Assembly (NCBI GenBank): GCA_016712275.1 | Contig: JADJRI010000028.1 | Location: 1 to 64,000, forward strand | DNA: 64,000 bases | Direction of reading: 5' to 3' | Source of the DNA: Planctomycetota bacterium | GTDB taxonomy: Bacteria > Planctomycetota > Phycisphaerae > UBA1845 > UTPLA1 | Notes under the pieces: generated by a model | Told to the model about the DNA's origin: nothing | Seen by the model: the letters and a program-made list of their open reading frames with translations, nothing else | Database searches by the model: none | Part shown: positions 26,109 through 35,900 of the stretch, in pieces | Layout: every line of letters starts with the position of its first letter | Numbering within the stretch: position 1 is the first letter of the stretch | Position numbers and translations under genes: made by a program

Positions 26109-28265
26109 GTGTATCGCAGTCTGATACGATCGACTCTCGCCATATCGGTCCTTTGCGGCATCGCAACAGCGCGCGGCGACGAACCGTCGTCCCAAACGCC
26201 TTCATCAAGTGCAGCGACCTCTCAGGCAACCGAATTGGGCAAGCCACGGGTCGAGGTGTTCATTCCTTCGATTTCCGAATTGGGAAAAAAGGCGGCGATT
26301 TCGAAGACGGCAACGCTTTATGAATCCCTTTCGGTGCTGATACCGGCGCCGCAGAATGAAACCGGCGAAGGGCTTGATTTTGACGCGATTGCCGGACTCG
26401 CAGAGAAAATCGCATCGTGGCCCGATACACCGATTACCATCGCGATTTTCACGCAGGACCGTGAAGGCCGCGCCCGCTGGATGCTCGAAGTCAATTGGTC
26501 CATGGAGGAATTCGCCTCGCGATTGCGGCAAATCCTTGAAGATGAATCCGCGAAGCAGCTCCTGAAAAATGTTGAGCTGAAGGAGGATAGCGAAAACGGC
26601 TATCGACTGGAATTACCCGACATGCTGCTGGCGGTCGTGCGAAAGACGGCTCACGGCGCCATGATCGCCTCCTCGACCGATGTTTCGATGCCCGAAGAAA
26701 TCTGGAAGGGCGCTGAAAGAAAGCGAAAGATTTCGCCGGTGCTATATTGCCGTCTGAATCTAGATGCCGGCACAGAGGAAGAAAAGGGTTCATCGTTGTT
26801 TTCCGGCATTGCCGGCGTCGATGCCGTGCGCTATGAGCTTACGCCGCGAAGCAACGGCGAATGGAGCGACACGATCAGTGTGAGTTGGAATCCGCTGCTC
26901 GGCGCCGCGCTCAAGCTGCTTTTTAAGAAAGTATCCCATCCGTTTGATTGCCCGAAGAATGCGTTCGCGACAGCCGTCATCAACAGCAGTATGGGCGAGG
27001 GCGCAGCGGACGCATTGACCGGCCTGCCTCTGGGCACGATTGGATCCAAAGTGGGCTCCGAGATGATGTTTGCTTCCGTGGAAGGAACCGGGTTTCTCCC
27101 GGTGCCGGATCAGTTCTTTGTTTTTCACACAGAGCAATCCCCCGACACGATCAATGAAGCGATTCGGGGGGCAATCTCGGAAGAGACCAAGCGACGGGCC
27201 GAGGATGATCTCGCGCCCCGATGGTATGAGATTGAAATCGACGGCAAGGTCGTTTTCTGGCGCGACCCCGGCGCCGATGGTGTTTACGGCCTCATGCCGA
27301 TGACCTTTCGCACCGTGATCTTCTTCGATCATGAGGCAGAGGACGACGACCATGATGCCAGACTCGTGGTGTGCAGCACGAGCACCTGGGCCGATGATGC
27401 GGTTAAGAGCTGGGCCGCGGCGAACGAAAAGACCATCAAGCTGCCCGTGTCGAAAAAAGTGCATTGGCAGGCGAAGCTCAATTGGAAAACTGTTTACGCG
27501 CTGGCCCATCCGTTTCTTGGAATTCTCTCGAGTTTCGTCGAGGGATCGTCGATGCCGCCCGATGCAGCCGAATTGGGCGATGCACTCGCGGATTCCGACA
27601 TTCAAATTCAAATCGGATTTGGCGGCTTGAATGCGCGCCACATCGGGCCCATGCCGCTCGGCGCGATTTATGTGCCGGCTGTAATGGGCATGGCGCTGTC
27701 GACCGGAGCCGATGGATCGAGCGAAGCGGCCCGCGAGCAAACGGCCTGTCGCAATCTGCGCGTGCTGTATCATCACTCGAAACTATTTAAGAGGGATTAC
27801 GGGCGGTGGCCGGCAAATGTCGCGGAGCTTGATGGGTATGTCGACTTCGCTTCACACTGGAGCCTGCTTTACCTGCGGAAGCGTGAACGATCCTTCGGTG
27901 AAGGACTGGTCAAGGCGCTTTTTGCAAGCGACAAGAAAAAGTCGGCGGCCGATTCGGAAGTGGATGAAAAGGCGTATGACGATTCGCTCTATGTCATCGA
28001 GTGGTCCAAGTCGGACAATGAATGGCAACTGATGTATCGCGCGGATGAATTTGTCCACTATGAAAACATCTACATCGACTCGGCAGGGGAGATTCACCGG
28101 ATTCCCAGGAAGCCGATTTCACCCGTTGTCGCTAACACGGGTGCAAAAAGCGATCCTCCCAAGAACTCGGATGAAGTGAAGCCCGGCAAATCCGATGGCG
28201 AGAAGCAAAAGGGCGATTCAGATAAGGAAAAGAAACAGAAAACGAAAAAGAAGATTCTGCTGTGA
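26109..28265 (+). CDS. Large secreted protein of unknown function
   Basis: A 718-residue protein with a Sec signal (MYRSLIRSTLAISVLCGIATA, cleavage near ARG-DE). The GTG at 26109 is used because AAGGAG lies 6 bases upstream and the signal starts there; a longer upstream frame is not supported. The mature protein has alternating alpha/beta sections (PRVEVFIPSISELGKKAAIS opens it; similar layouts occur in DUF3352-type planctomycete proteins, a weak resemblance). A compact C-terminal segment contains YHHSKLFKRDYGRWPANVAE, and a Lys/Asp/Ser-rich tail follows, ending KKILL. No catalytic motif recognised. It lies 78 bases upstream of sppA on the same strand. Confidence 0.75.
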   Translation: MYRSLIRSTLAISVLCGIATARGDEPSSQTPSSSAATSQATELGKPRVEVFIPSISELGKKAAISKTATLYESLSVLIPAPQNETGEGLDFDAIAGLAEKIASWPDTPITIAIFTQDREGRARWMLEVNWSMEEFASRLRQILEDESAKQLLKNVELKEDSENGYRLELPDMLLAVVRKTAHGAMIASSTDVSMPEEIWKGAERKRKISPVLYCRLNLDAGTEEEKGSSLFSGIAGVDAVRYELTPRSNGEWSDTISVSWNPLLGAALKLLFKKVSHPFDCPKNAFATAVINSSMGEGAADALTGLPLGTIGSKVGSEMMFASVEGTGFLPVPDQFFVFHTEQSPDTINEAIRGAISEETKRRAEDDLAPRWYEIEIDGKVVFWRDPGADGVYGLMPMTFRTVIFFDHEAEDDDHDARLVVCSTSTWADDAVKSWAAANEKTIKLPVSKKVHWQAKLNWKTVYALAHPFLGILSSFVEGSSMPPDAAELGDALADSDIQIQIGFGGLNARHIGPMPLGAIYVPAVMGMALSTGADGSSEAAREQTACRNLRVLYHHSKLFKRDYGRWPANVAELDGYVDFASHWSLLYLRKRERSFGEGLVKALFASDKKKSAADSEVDEKAYDDSLYVIEWSKSDNEWQLMYRADEFVHYENIYIDSAGEIHRIPRKPISPVVANTGAKSDPPKNSDEVKPGKSDGEKQKGDSDKEKKQKTKKKILL

Positions 28266-28343
28266 GCGTTCATGATGGGGCGGTCGCACCTTTTTATAAA
28301 GGCAACCTAAGTTCGAAACTGGTTACAGGCGAGGAGATATGCG

Positions 28344-30263
28344 ATGCGGAAGAAAATGATTGGAATTCTGGCAATGGTGTTGGCTGCCACAATTGTCTTG
28401 GTGAAGCCGGTTCGCGCGGCGGATGAGCCGAAAGACAAATCCGCAGACAAAAAGGCCGACGCAAAATCCTCGGACAAGAAGGATGATGCCAAGGAGAAGG
28501 CGGTCGATCCCGTCAAGCGGCTGATTGAAATCCGCATCGATCCGTTTCTCGTACCGGCGCGGGCGATCAATGTGCCGCTTCCCGGCCGCGTAAGAACGGC
28601 GCGAGAGTTCATCGAAAATCTCGAATCGCTGGCCAAGGACGATACGGTCGGCGCTGTTTTGCTGAATCTGGATGGCTTGGCGCTGGGTATTTCCGACATC
28701 GAAGAGCTGCGGCATGGCCTGGACGCTTTCAAAAAGTCCGGAAAGAAAGTGAAGGCGTATCTCAATTCCGGCGATCCGAACGGCTACCTCCTCGCCAGCG
28801 GCGCGGACGAAATTGCCATGGCACCAAGCGGTTCGCTTGCGCTTCCGGGATTGGGCCGGGTCTTCACGTTCCTCAAGGGCATGTATCAGCTTCAGGGCAT
28901 TGAGTATGAGGTCATCACCGCGGGCGAATTCAAGTACCCCGGGTTCAACAACAGCCGCGAGCCCAATAAGTTCTTCCTCGAAGAGATGAATCAGATCATG
29001 GATTCGCAGTATGGCGACTATGTGAAGATGATCGCCGACGGCCGCAAGCTCAGCGAGGACAAGGTTCGCAAAATCGTCGATCAGGCCCTGTTCAAGGCGG
29101 AGGACGCCAAGAATTCCGGATTGGTCGATGAAATCGCCTATTACGATGATTATCGCGAGCGGATTCTGCGACGCGAGAAATTCAAGAAGGGCCACGACGC
29201 CGGCAGCGGCATGGCCAATATCACATCGCTGCAGGACTTGCTGACCCAAATCACCAAGGAAATGAGCAAGGCGCAGGACAGCTACAAGGCCGTCGGACCG
29301 AAGATTGCAGTTCTTCATGCCCGCGGACCCATCGTCGACCAGAGCCTCGGCTCGGCGCTGTCGTCGTCGATGATCATGCGGGACGAGTTTGTGAAGACGA
29401 TCGAGGAGATTCGCAAGAACAAGACGGTTCGCGCCGTTGTGCTTCGTGTCGATAGCCCCGGCGGCTCTGCATATGCCTCTGACATCATATGGAAGAAGCT
29501 GGTTGAGTTGAACGAGGAAAAACCCGTCGTCGTCAGCATGGGTACGGTTGCAGGTTCCGGCGGATACTACATTGCCTGTCCGGGACGTTTGATTTTCGCC
29601 GAACCCACGACCATTACCGGCTCGATCGGCGTCATCGCCATGCTGACAAACCAAACGTCGATGTTGAACCGGATGGATGTCAATACCTTCGAGATGAAGC
29701 GCGGCGCGCGATCGCTGCTCGGATCCGGTCACCGCGACATGTCCAACGAAGACAAGGAGATGCTCAAGACCTACATTCTCGATACTTACGAGCAATTTCT
29801 CGATCGCGTGGCCGAAGGCCGCAAGATGCCGAAGAACGAGATTCGAAAGCTGGCGGGCGGCCGGATTTACACCGGGCGCACGGCACTGGATATTGGCCTC
29901 GTCGATCGGCTTGGCGGATTGAATGATGCCATCGCGGCTGTTCGCGAAATGGCTGATATTCCGAAGAGCGCGGAAATCAAGCTGGTTCACTATCCGCGGC
30001 CCAGTTCGCTGGATGAGCTGGCCGAGAGCCTCTTCGGCGTGACGGCGCTGTTGGAAACCGCCAAGCTGGCGCAAATGCCGGCCGCGGCGATTACATTCGA
30101 ACAGCAGCTCTCATTGTTCGCGGGCAGACCGATTCCGTTGTGCTGGATGGGCATGTCGGAATTGAGCACGTGGACTTCGCCGTTTGCAACGTCGACATTG
30201 CCGAACCTGCTGCAGGGAATCGAACCATTGACGCCGGCCATGAGCCCGGCGCCGCTGCCCTGA
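28344..30263 (+). CDS. sppA: Signal peptide peptidase SppA, 67K-type (atypical active site)
   Basis: A 639-residue protein with a Sec signal, a Lys/Asp-rich linker, then two tandem S49-type domains as in E. coli SppA. The C-terminal domain carries VVVSMGTVAGSGGYY, with the nucleophile serine at about residue 405. The position matching the E. coli catalytic lysine in the N-terminal domain (ASFANKI) reads ASGADEI, with a glutamate at about residue 156. The lysine used by single-domain SppA proteins also appears to be an arginine (GARSLLGS). GGCGAGGAG lies before the ATG at 28344. It is exported, probably periplasmic. A strong terminator follows. Confidence 0.88.
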   Translation: MRKKMIGILAMVLAATIVLVKPVRAADEPKDKSADKKADAKSSDKKDDAKEKAVDPVKRLIEIRIDPFLVPARAINVPLPGRVRTAREFIENLESLAKDDTVGAVLLNLDGLALGISDIEELRHGLDAFKKSGKKVKAYLNSGDPNGYLLASGADEIAMAPSGSLALPGLGRVFTFLKGMYQLQGIEYEVITAGEFKYPGFNNSREPNKFFLEEMNQIMDSQYGDYVKMIADGRKLSEDKVRKIVDQALFKAEDAKNSGLVDEIAYYDDYRERILRREKFKKGHDAGSGMANITSLQDLLTQITKEMSKAQDSYKAVGPKIAVLHARGPIVDQSLGSALSSSMIMRDEFVKTIEEIRKNKTVRAVVLRVDSPGGSAYASDIIWKKLVELNEEKPVVVSMGTVAGSGGYYIACPGRLIFAEPTTITGSIGVIAMLTNQTSMLNRMDVNTFEMKRGARSLLGSGHRDMSNEDKEMLKTYILDTYEQFLDRVAEGRKMPKNEIRKLAGGRIYTGRTALDIGLVDRLGGLNDAIAAVREMADIPKSAEIKLVHYPRPSSLDELAESLFGVTALLETAKLAQMPAAAITFEQQLSLFAGRPIPLCWMGMSELSTWTSPFATSTLPNLLQGIEPLTPAMSPAPLP

Positions 30264-30311
30264 ATCGAGTCGGATCAGATTAGAAGCATCCAATAATTGA
30301 TGTGATTCTCC

Positions 30312-30347
30312 GCGCGGCAACGATCCATTCGTTGCCGTGCTGCTTTT
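30312..30347 (+). terminator. Intrinsic terminator after sppA
   Basis: Stem GCGCGGCAACGA/TCGTTGCCGTGC (one G-U pair) around TCCAT at 30312-30340, followed by TGCTTTTT. It lies 49 bases after the sppA stop, between convergent genes. Confidence 0.9.
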
Positions 30348-30379
30348 TACCGATTCGGTAAATGGCGCAGCGTGAGCGA

Positions 30380-32302
30380 CTATCGCTTCCGATCGTCCGC
30401 GATGAGAAATGGGAAATCAAGAACCGCACCACGCCGATCCTTCAGAATTTGAGCGGATCGTTTGTCCCAACCATCTCCGCAGGCAATCTCGCTGAATGCG
30501 CGGCTGGCGCCTTTTTGCATAATTTTGGCAAGTCCGTGACGCAGATTATTGTTGACATCGGGTTGCCCGAAGTTTGGGATCTCGCATGACGTATTTGCAA
30601 ATGACATGCCAGCGGCACGTCCAGCGCTGTCAAGCGATTGATACCAGGCGCGAACGGAAGGGGCCAGCGTCCAAGGAGAATTCATCGCAAAAACGCCGGC
30701 CGATGGCAGATACACCAGCCATCCACTCGGACCCTTGACGCGATTGAGCAGCACTTGCTCGGCAGCGGACCAGTCGACTCCCCTGGGAACGCCTGAAAGC
30801 GCAAATAGAATGTGAAGATTGGAGCTATCGGTGAGCGGCCCCACGGACTCCGTGAGCAGTTCGGTCAGTCCCGCCGTCGTGGATTCCCTGGTCAGCAGGA
30901 GTGGCTGTTCGAATTCCGTCGTCGTGACGGGCGTTGCGGTCGGCGAACGAACGATGAAGGCGTGCACAGCGCCTCGGCCGGTTCCCGCGTTTCCGGTCTG
31001 GAAAAGCTCGATGAAAAGATGAACATCGCCGGGTCTGGGCTGGCCGCGAAAACCAATGACTTTTTGCAGTTGCAGAATATCAACTGCGCCTTCATTGAAC
31101 GCGCTTCCCACCAGGGTCAATTCGGCGGCTTTGGCCTGTTGAATAAGGCGGAAAGCATCTTCCTTGTTGTTGGCCTGCTGGGCCGCGAGAAATTGTGCTT
31201 CAAGGTTGATCCGGCGAATCCGCCCGCGCGAACGAAAGTCAGGGGAAAGCGGCAACTTGTCGCGCGCGTCGAGCGCATCGGCCGATCCAGCTCTCAGTCG
31301 TGCGATCCAGTCGGAAATGGCCGGCCATGCGTCGGGCCCCTGCGCAAAGGCATTGTGAACTTCCTGCACTTTGACCCATGCGTCCGCGCCGGATTGAGCC
31401 GAGGCGGCCCGCGCCCCCGCATCGATACTCGTCGCGGCCTGTAGGACGCGCGCAATCGTTTCCCATCGCCACAGGTGCCTTTGGCCGAAGGACTCCGCCT
31501 TGATCTGCCAGTATTCCGGCTTGTCCAAATCGCTGCCCGGCCGCAAATCCGAGCCATCCAGCCCCAGTGTTCTGGCAAACAGGACAGACATCAATTCAGT
31601 GGCGGATGCGTTGGGTTGTTCGGCGAAGCCGGTTTGCATTTCGGGCGACCCGAAAACGGCCGTGGCCCTCGTCAGCAGGGCGGGCAATGCCGGCAGACCG
31701 GTGACGCGGCCGGCGATCAACTCTGCGATTTCGCGCGGCATGGCGTCGGGTGAATCCGAGCGGATGTTCAGGCTCTGCCTCGGAATTCCACGGGCGAAAA
31801 GCGTCGCCTTTTCAACGGGCGTGAGCGCGGCGATCTTCGATGGGTCTTCCTGCATCGCCTGAAAGCGCCGCACCAATTCCGCTGGCTCAAAAATATCGAT
31901 GATGGGTTTGATGACATCCATCAGCTTCATAAGCGAAGCCTCAACTTCCGGCGAAACGAGCGCGAGGTCGATCGCGCGCCATCGGCGCATCCGCTTCTGG
32001 GCTTCGGCCGCCAACTCGTATGCAAGATTGCTGTCAGTGGCTTGCCGCAAGTCGGCGGCATTTCGCAGGAAGGTGACTTGATCGTCGGGACTGGGCAACA
32101 GGCGGCACAACTCGACGGCGCTGGCGACCAGCGCTTGTTTATCTTCGACGGTCACCATCGGGCGCGCGGCGATGGCCGCTTCAAGTATTCCGATGGAATC
32201 AGCCGTAGAGGCGGCGTTGTTTGGTTGGGCATACAATCGCGGCGCCATGCACGCGGCCATGCAGAACGTGCAGATCAAACAGGATATTCCGTTGAATCTC
32301 AT
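30380..32302 (-). CDS. Secreted helical protein with weakly CHAT-like C-terminus
   Basis: A 640-residue protein with a signal peptide (MRFNGISCLICTFCMAACM, cleavage near LYAQP). The first roughly 400 residues are alpha-helical and Ala/Leu-rich, possibly TPR-like repeats without a clear consensus. A beta-rich segment follows (GDVHLFIELF, AVHAFIVRS), then SSNLHILFALSGVPRGVDWSA and GWLVYLPSAGVF. This order recalls the end of a CHAT protease domain, but no catalytic His/Cys pair is visible, so it would be a degenerate member at best. Probably periplasmic or on the cell surface. It converges on sppA. Confidence 0.65.
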   Translation of the reverse strand: MRFNGISCLICTFCMAACMAPRLYAQPNNAASTADSIGILEAAIAARPMVTVEDKQALVASAVELCRLLPSPDDQVTFLRNAADLRQATDSNLAYELAAEAQKRMRRWRAIDLALVSPEVEASLMKLMDVIKPIIDIFEPAELVRRFQAMQEDPSKIAALTPVEKATLFARGIPRQSLNIRSDSPDAMPREIAELIAGRVTGLPALPALLTRATAVFGSPEMQTGFAEQPNASATELMSVLFARTLGLDGSDLRPGSDLDKPEYWQIKAESFGQRHLWRWETIARVLQAATSIDAGARAASAQSGADAWVKVQEVHNAFAQGPDAWPAISDWIARLRAGSADALDARDKLPLSPDFRSRGRIRRINLEAQFLAAQQANNKEDAFRLIQQAKAAELTLVGSAFNEGAVDILQLQKVIGFRGQPRPGDVHLFIELFQTGNAGTGRGAVHAFIVRSPTATPVTTTEFEQPLLLTRESTTAGLTELLTESVGPLTDSSNLHILFALSGVPRGVDWSAAEQVLLNRVKGPSGWLVYLPSAGVFAMNSPWTLAPSVRAWYQSLDSAGRAAGMSFANTSCEIPNFGQPDVNNNLRHGLAKIMQKGASRAFSEIACGDGWDKRSAQILKDRRGAVLDFPFLIADDRKR

Positions 32303-32375
32303 GGTTGCGTGTTTGAATCAGAATCCGGCAAAACCGCCGCCTGTAAGTGTGCCGAATTGAGAATGCCCATCGGGA

Positions 32376-32660
32376 CTACGGCCGTCCGCCGACGCGCGGC
32401 TGATCCACCGAGCGCGTTCCGCCCCGAGGATTATTCTGGCTGGGACGCCGCCCGCGATCTTCTCGTTCCTCTTTTTGTGCATCCAATTCCGCGGAAGCTC
32501 GATCGGCGTCGCTGCCGGCGATGGGATCGCCTTTTCCGTCGGACGTGGTCTGTGATGTCGATGTTCCCTCGTTCGACTGGCATGCGAATGATGCAATGAC
32601 TGGCAAGATCATGAATGAACCAGCCATTAGCAAGCGGATTATTCCTCGTACATTAGACAT
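32376..32660 (-). CDS. Small lipoprotein
   Basis: A 94-residue predicted lipoprotein. MSNVRGIIRLLMAGSFMIL leads to a lipobox SFAC, and the mature part is hydrophilic and low in complexity (Ser/Thr/Asp then Arg/Gly/Pro: DRGRRPSQNNPRGGTRS). GAGGTGATCC precedes the ATG at 32660 and supports this start over a much longer in-frame upstream extension. No family recognised. It is 73 bases upstream of the secreted helical protein on the same strand, so probably co-transcribed. Confidence 0.65.
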   Translation of the reverse strand: MSNVRGIIRLLMAGSFMILPVIASFACQSNEGTSTSQTTSDGKGDPIAGSDADRASAELDAQKEEREDRGRRPSQNNPRGGTRSVDQPRVGGRP

Positions 32661-32806
32661 AGGATCACCTCTTGATTGAATGTCCCTTATTGGGACCCTT
32701 GTATTCTGCCATGCAATCGGCGATGTAGCAATGGAATCGTCGATTTGTCGGCTTGGCAAAACGAGCCGGATGAAACCAATCGCATCGCCGGCGTTGTCAA
32801 TTTTCC

Positions 32807-32851
32807 ATAAAAAAGCGGTGCGCCTCCGGATCCTATCCGGGGACGCACCGC
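32807..32851 (-). terminator. Strong intrinsic terminator for the giant-protein gene
   Basis: A 17-pair stem with two mismatches: outer arms GCGGTGCG/CGCACCGC, inner arms CCGGAT/ATCCGG, CCT loop (32815-32851). On the minus strand it is followed by TTTTTT. It lies about 70 bases past the stop of the giant secreted protein. Confidence 0.92.
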
Positions 32852-32920
32852 GGCAATTCTCGTCATTATTCAATTCCGGCGGAACATTTTCCGCAAGAAT
32901 CGAATGTGGATGTGGTCGGC

Positions 32921-35900
32921 TTACTTCATGTTTCTCCGCTTCTTTCGATTGCGGCGGTTCAGCCACGACATGCCGAACAATCCAATCAGCGAAGCCATGG
33001 TGGCCTGGGCCGTCCCGAATCCGCAGATGTTTGGGAAGTTCAAGGCCGTGACAGGCAACTGCCGGAACGGATCGAGGAAATTCGGCACGCCGTCGTTGTC
33101 GAGGTCGGCGTCGCAGGCATCACCAAGGCCGTCGCCATCGAAATCGTCCTGCGTCGCGTTGTTCTGGCGAGGGCAGTTGTCACTGGGGATCAACTGGGCG
33201 TTGCTGTCCTGCGTATCGAGGACGCCGCCGCCGCCCGGCGTTCCGCTGCCGTTACCGATTCGATAAGTACCGAATCGGTTCTGGCCGCTCTGGTCTGCCT
33301 CGCCGAGGCCAACGGACCCAATGTCAAACCCATCGTCGAGGCCGCCGTTATTGCTGAAGTCAACGCCATAGGCCCTGCTCGATGGTGGCTTCATTGTAAC
33401 TTGTGAAGTCGGGGAAGCCGTCGGCATTCACGTCCGGCGCTTCGAGGAAACCGTCCCTGTCCTGATCGAAATTCAGCAGGCGTGCCTGGAAGATGACATT
33501 ATCAAACGGAGCATCGTTCGCGATCTCTCCGTTCGATACGAGCTGTATGCGAATGGCCTCAAGGTCGATCGAATCGAAGTCATTGTCGGCATCCTGATCG
33601 AAACCGAATCGACCGGGGTTAATCTGTGGGGCGGAATCGGCCGTGTCGTCCAGCCCGTCGTCATCCGAGTCCGGCTTGGTCGGGTCTGTTCGAATTCCCC
33701 AGACCAACTTCGACTTCTGACCGGGGAATTCGGCCGTAAAGTCACCGTTGCCGCGCTGCCCGGCGGCTGTAAAGGTGCGTCCGATACGGGCGGGCAGTCG
33801 ACCAAGGCCGATGGCTTCGACCGAACCGAGGCGTTCAATTTCATTCGCCGTCGGATTGGCCGGGTCGGCCGGTCTGAAGGCCTCGCGTGCGAACGTATTC
33901 AGCTCGTCAAAGTCGGTTATCCCGTCACCATCGGTATCCCGGTTGTTCGGATCGGTCTTAACGCCCGTGACAAAGTTTCTGTCAAAGCGACCAGAGAAGA
34001 CGCCCTTGGAATAGTCCGCGGGATTGCTCGGGTATCGCATCACGTTCCATGTGCGGCGTACTTCTTCAAAGTCGCTCAGGCCGTCTCCGTCCGAATCCCA
34101 ATTGCGCGGATCGGTTTCGCCGAGGGCGGGCTCGAAGATGCCGTTCTTGTTCGCATCTTCCTCGCCGTCGGTCAGACCGTCGCCATCGGAATCGGGATTG
34201 TCAGGCTTCGTGTCGGTGTCGCGCTCCAGTTTATCGCCCAGTCCGTCGCCATCGTCGTCCGGTTGGTTATCCGAAGTCGATGCGGCGGGTACCGGCGCGC
34301 CGGCCGTTTCAGGCAAGTCGTTCGCATTGAAGATTTTTCCGCCGACGATGGCTTCGCCGTCGGTTTCTTCGCCGGCCGTGAGACCGTCGTTGTCGACGTC
34401 GGCATCCGGACCGGAGTTTCGCACGGCCAAAATGTTATCGACATCGTTATCAGCCGGCTCCGCGCCCTCGAAGACGGTGGCGGCGTCATCGACGCGCACC
34501 TTGAGGAAGAGATCGCCGTCGCTAAAGGCATTGGCTGGAATCACGATGTTGTTGATTGCGATGGTTCGCGTTCCGACCTGCTTATCGAGCGCGGGCAGAT
34601 CAGCGCTGATGGTGACAAGGCCCACGCGAATGTCCGGTTCCGGAACGCGCGCCGCATTGATGCCGCCGGCGGCGATCGAGGCCCAAACGCCAATATTGAA
34701 GTTCACGCCCGGCGGTATCGGATTGCTATCAACCCGATACGAGAATTCGAGATTAAACGGCTTGCCGAGGCTGAAGCCGCGGAAGAGGCTGTTGGGATCG
34801 ATCTCGGCGATGGCCAGATTGACGACAAACTTGTCCGTGCCGCCGCGGGTATTGGCAAGTCGTTCGGCCGGGTCGATCACGGCGTCACCATTTTCGCCGG
34901 CTTCGCGGACAAGGCCTGTCGCATCCGATTCGGCGTGAATGTCAAGCGACTGGCCCGGCGTGATTGGCTTTCCACTGGCGATCACCGCCGCCGCCAGATT
35001 GGCCGAATCGGCAGTTGAGTGGATGCCGGGGCTGACGTCACCGTTGAAATCAAAGAATCCACCGCCGTTCGGAAGAAAGGCCGTGATTATGCCGTCGGCA
35101 CCCATATTGCCGGCGGACAGTGTGTCGAGTCCAAGGCGAATGACGAATGCCGGGACATTGGCGGGACTGTTCACGCGGTAAGTGACTTTGGCTCTGACGC
35201 CGTTGGTACCGACAACCGCGACTGCCGTAGTTTCAATATCGACGGAAAGGCCGGTCGAAGGCGCAACGTTGTTCAACTCGTCGGATTCCGCCACGAGGTT
35301 GGTAGAGTCGAGCGTCGCGCGAATTGTGTCGCCGTTTTGCACCGTGGCTGTGTCAAGTTCGGCACGGACATTACGAACGATTGAATGCACGCCAGGCGTG
35401 AGATCGCCAGCCAATGTAACCGGAATGTCGATGAGCAGCACATCCGGCGTGCCGTCGCCCGTGCGGTCCAACTGAACCCGAATGGTAAAAGGTCCGACGG
35501 GAATGGGGCTGATGATCGTGTAGGCCACGGTGACGTTGGTGGCAGCGCCGTTTACCTCGACAGCTACGGTGTTGATGCTGAGAGCGGTTGTCGCCGTGTT
35601 GGCAACCGATGCATCGTTGTTGAGTTCATTGACTTCTGCAACCGTGTTGCCGACATCGAGCACGGCGAAAATAAACTGGCCTGAGGCCGGGAGATTTCCC
35701 GCGTAACTCTGTGTCGGATTGTACAATCCGGGGGCTGTCTGGCCGGGAATGGTGGAAACCAGAGTGTCGCCCGCATCTAAGACGCCCACAGGCGCGGAAC
35801 TATCCAGATAGAATTCGATATTGTAAGCGGCGACAGCCACAGGACTCCACAACTGAATAGCTCAGGCTGGCTTGCTGCGTTACGGCATCGTACGTCAACG

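Noticed and set aside
26790..27776. A long minus-strand open frame opposite the secreted protein at 26109-28265
   Set aside because: No recognisable domain, and the plus-strand frame has a ribosome binding site and signal peptide.
28323..30074. A 583-codon minus-strand open frame opposite sppA
   Set aside because: It is the antisense of sppA, has no family motif and an unnatural His/Arg/Val-rich composition. The plus-strand protein has clear SppA motifs.
34024..34938. A 304-codon plus-strand Ser/Pro/Arg-rich open frame
   Set aside because: It mirrors the thrombospondin-3/CARDB region of the giant protein; its composition is that of an antisense shadow.
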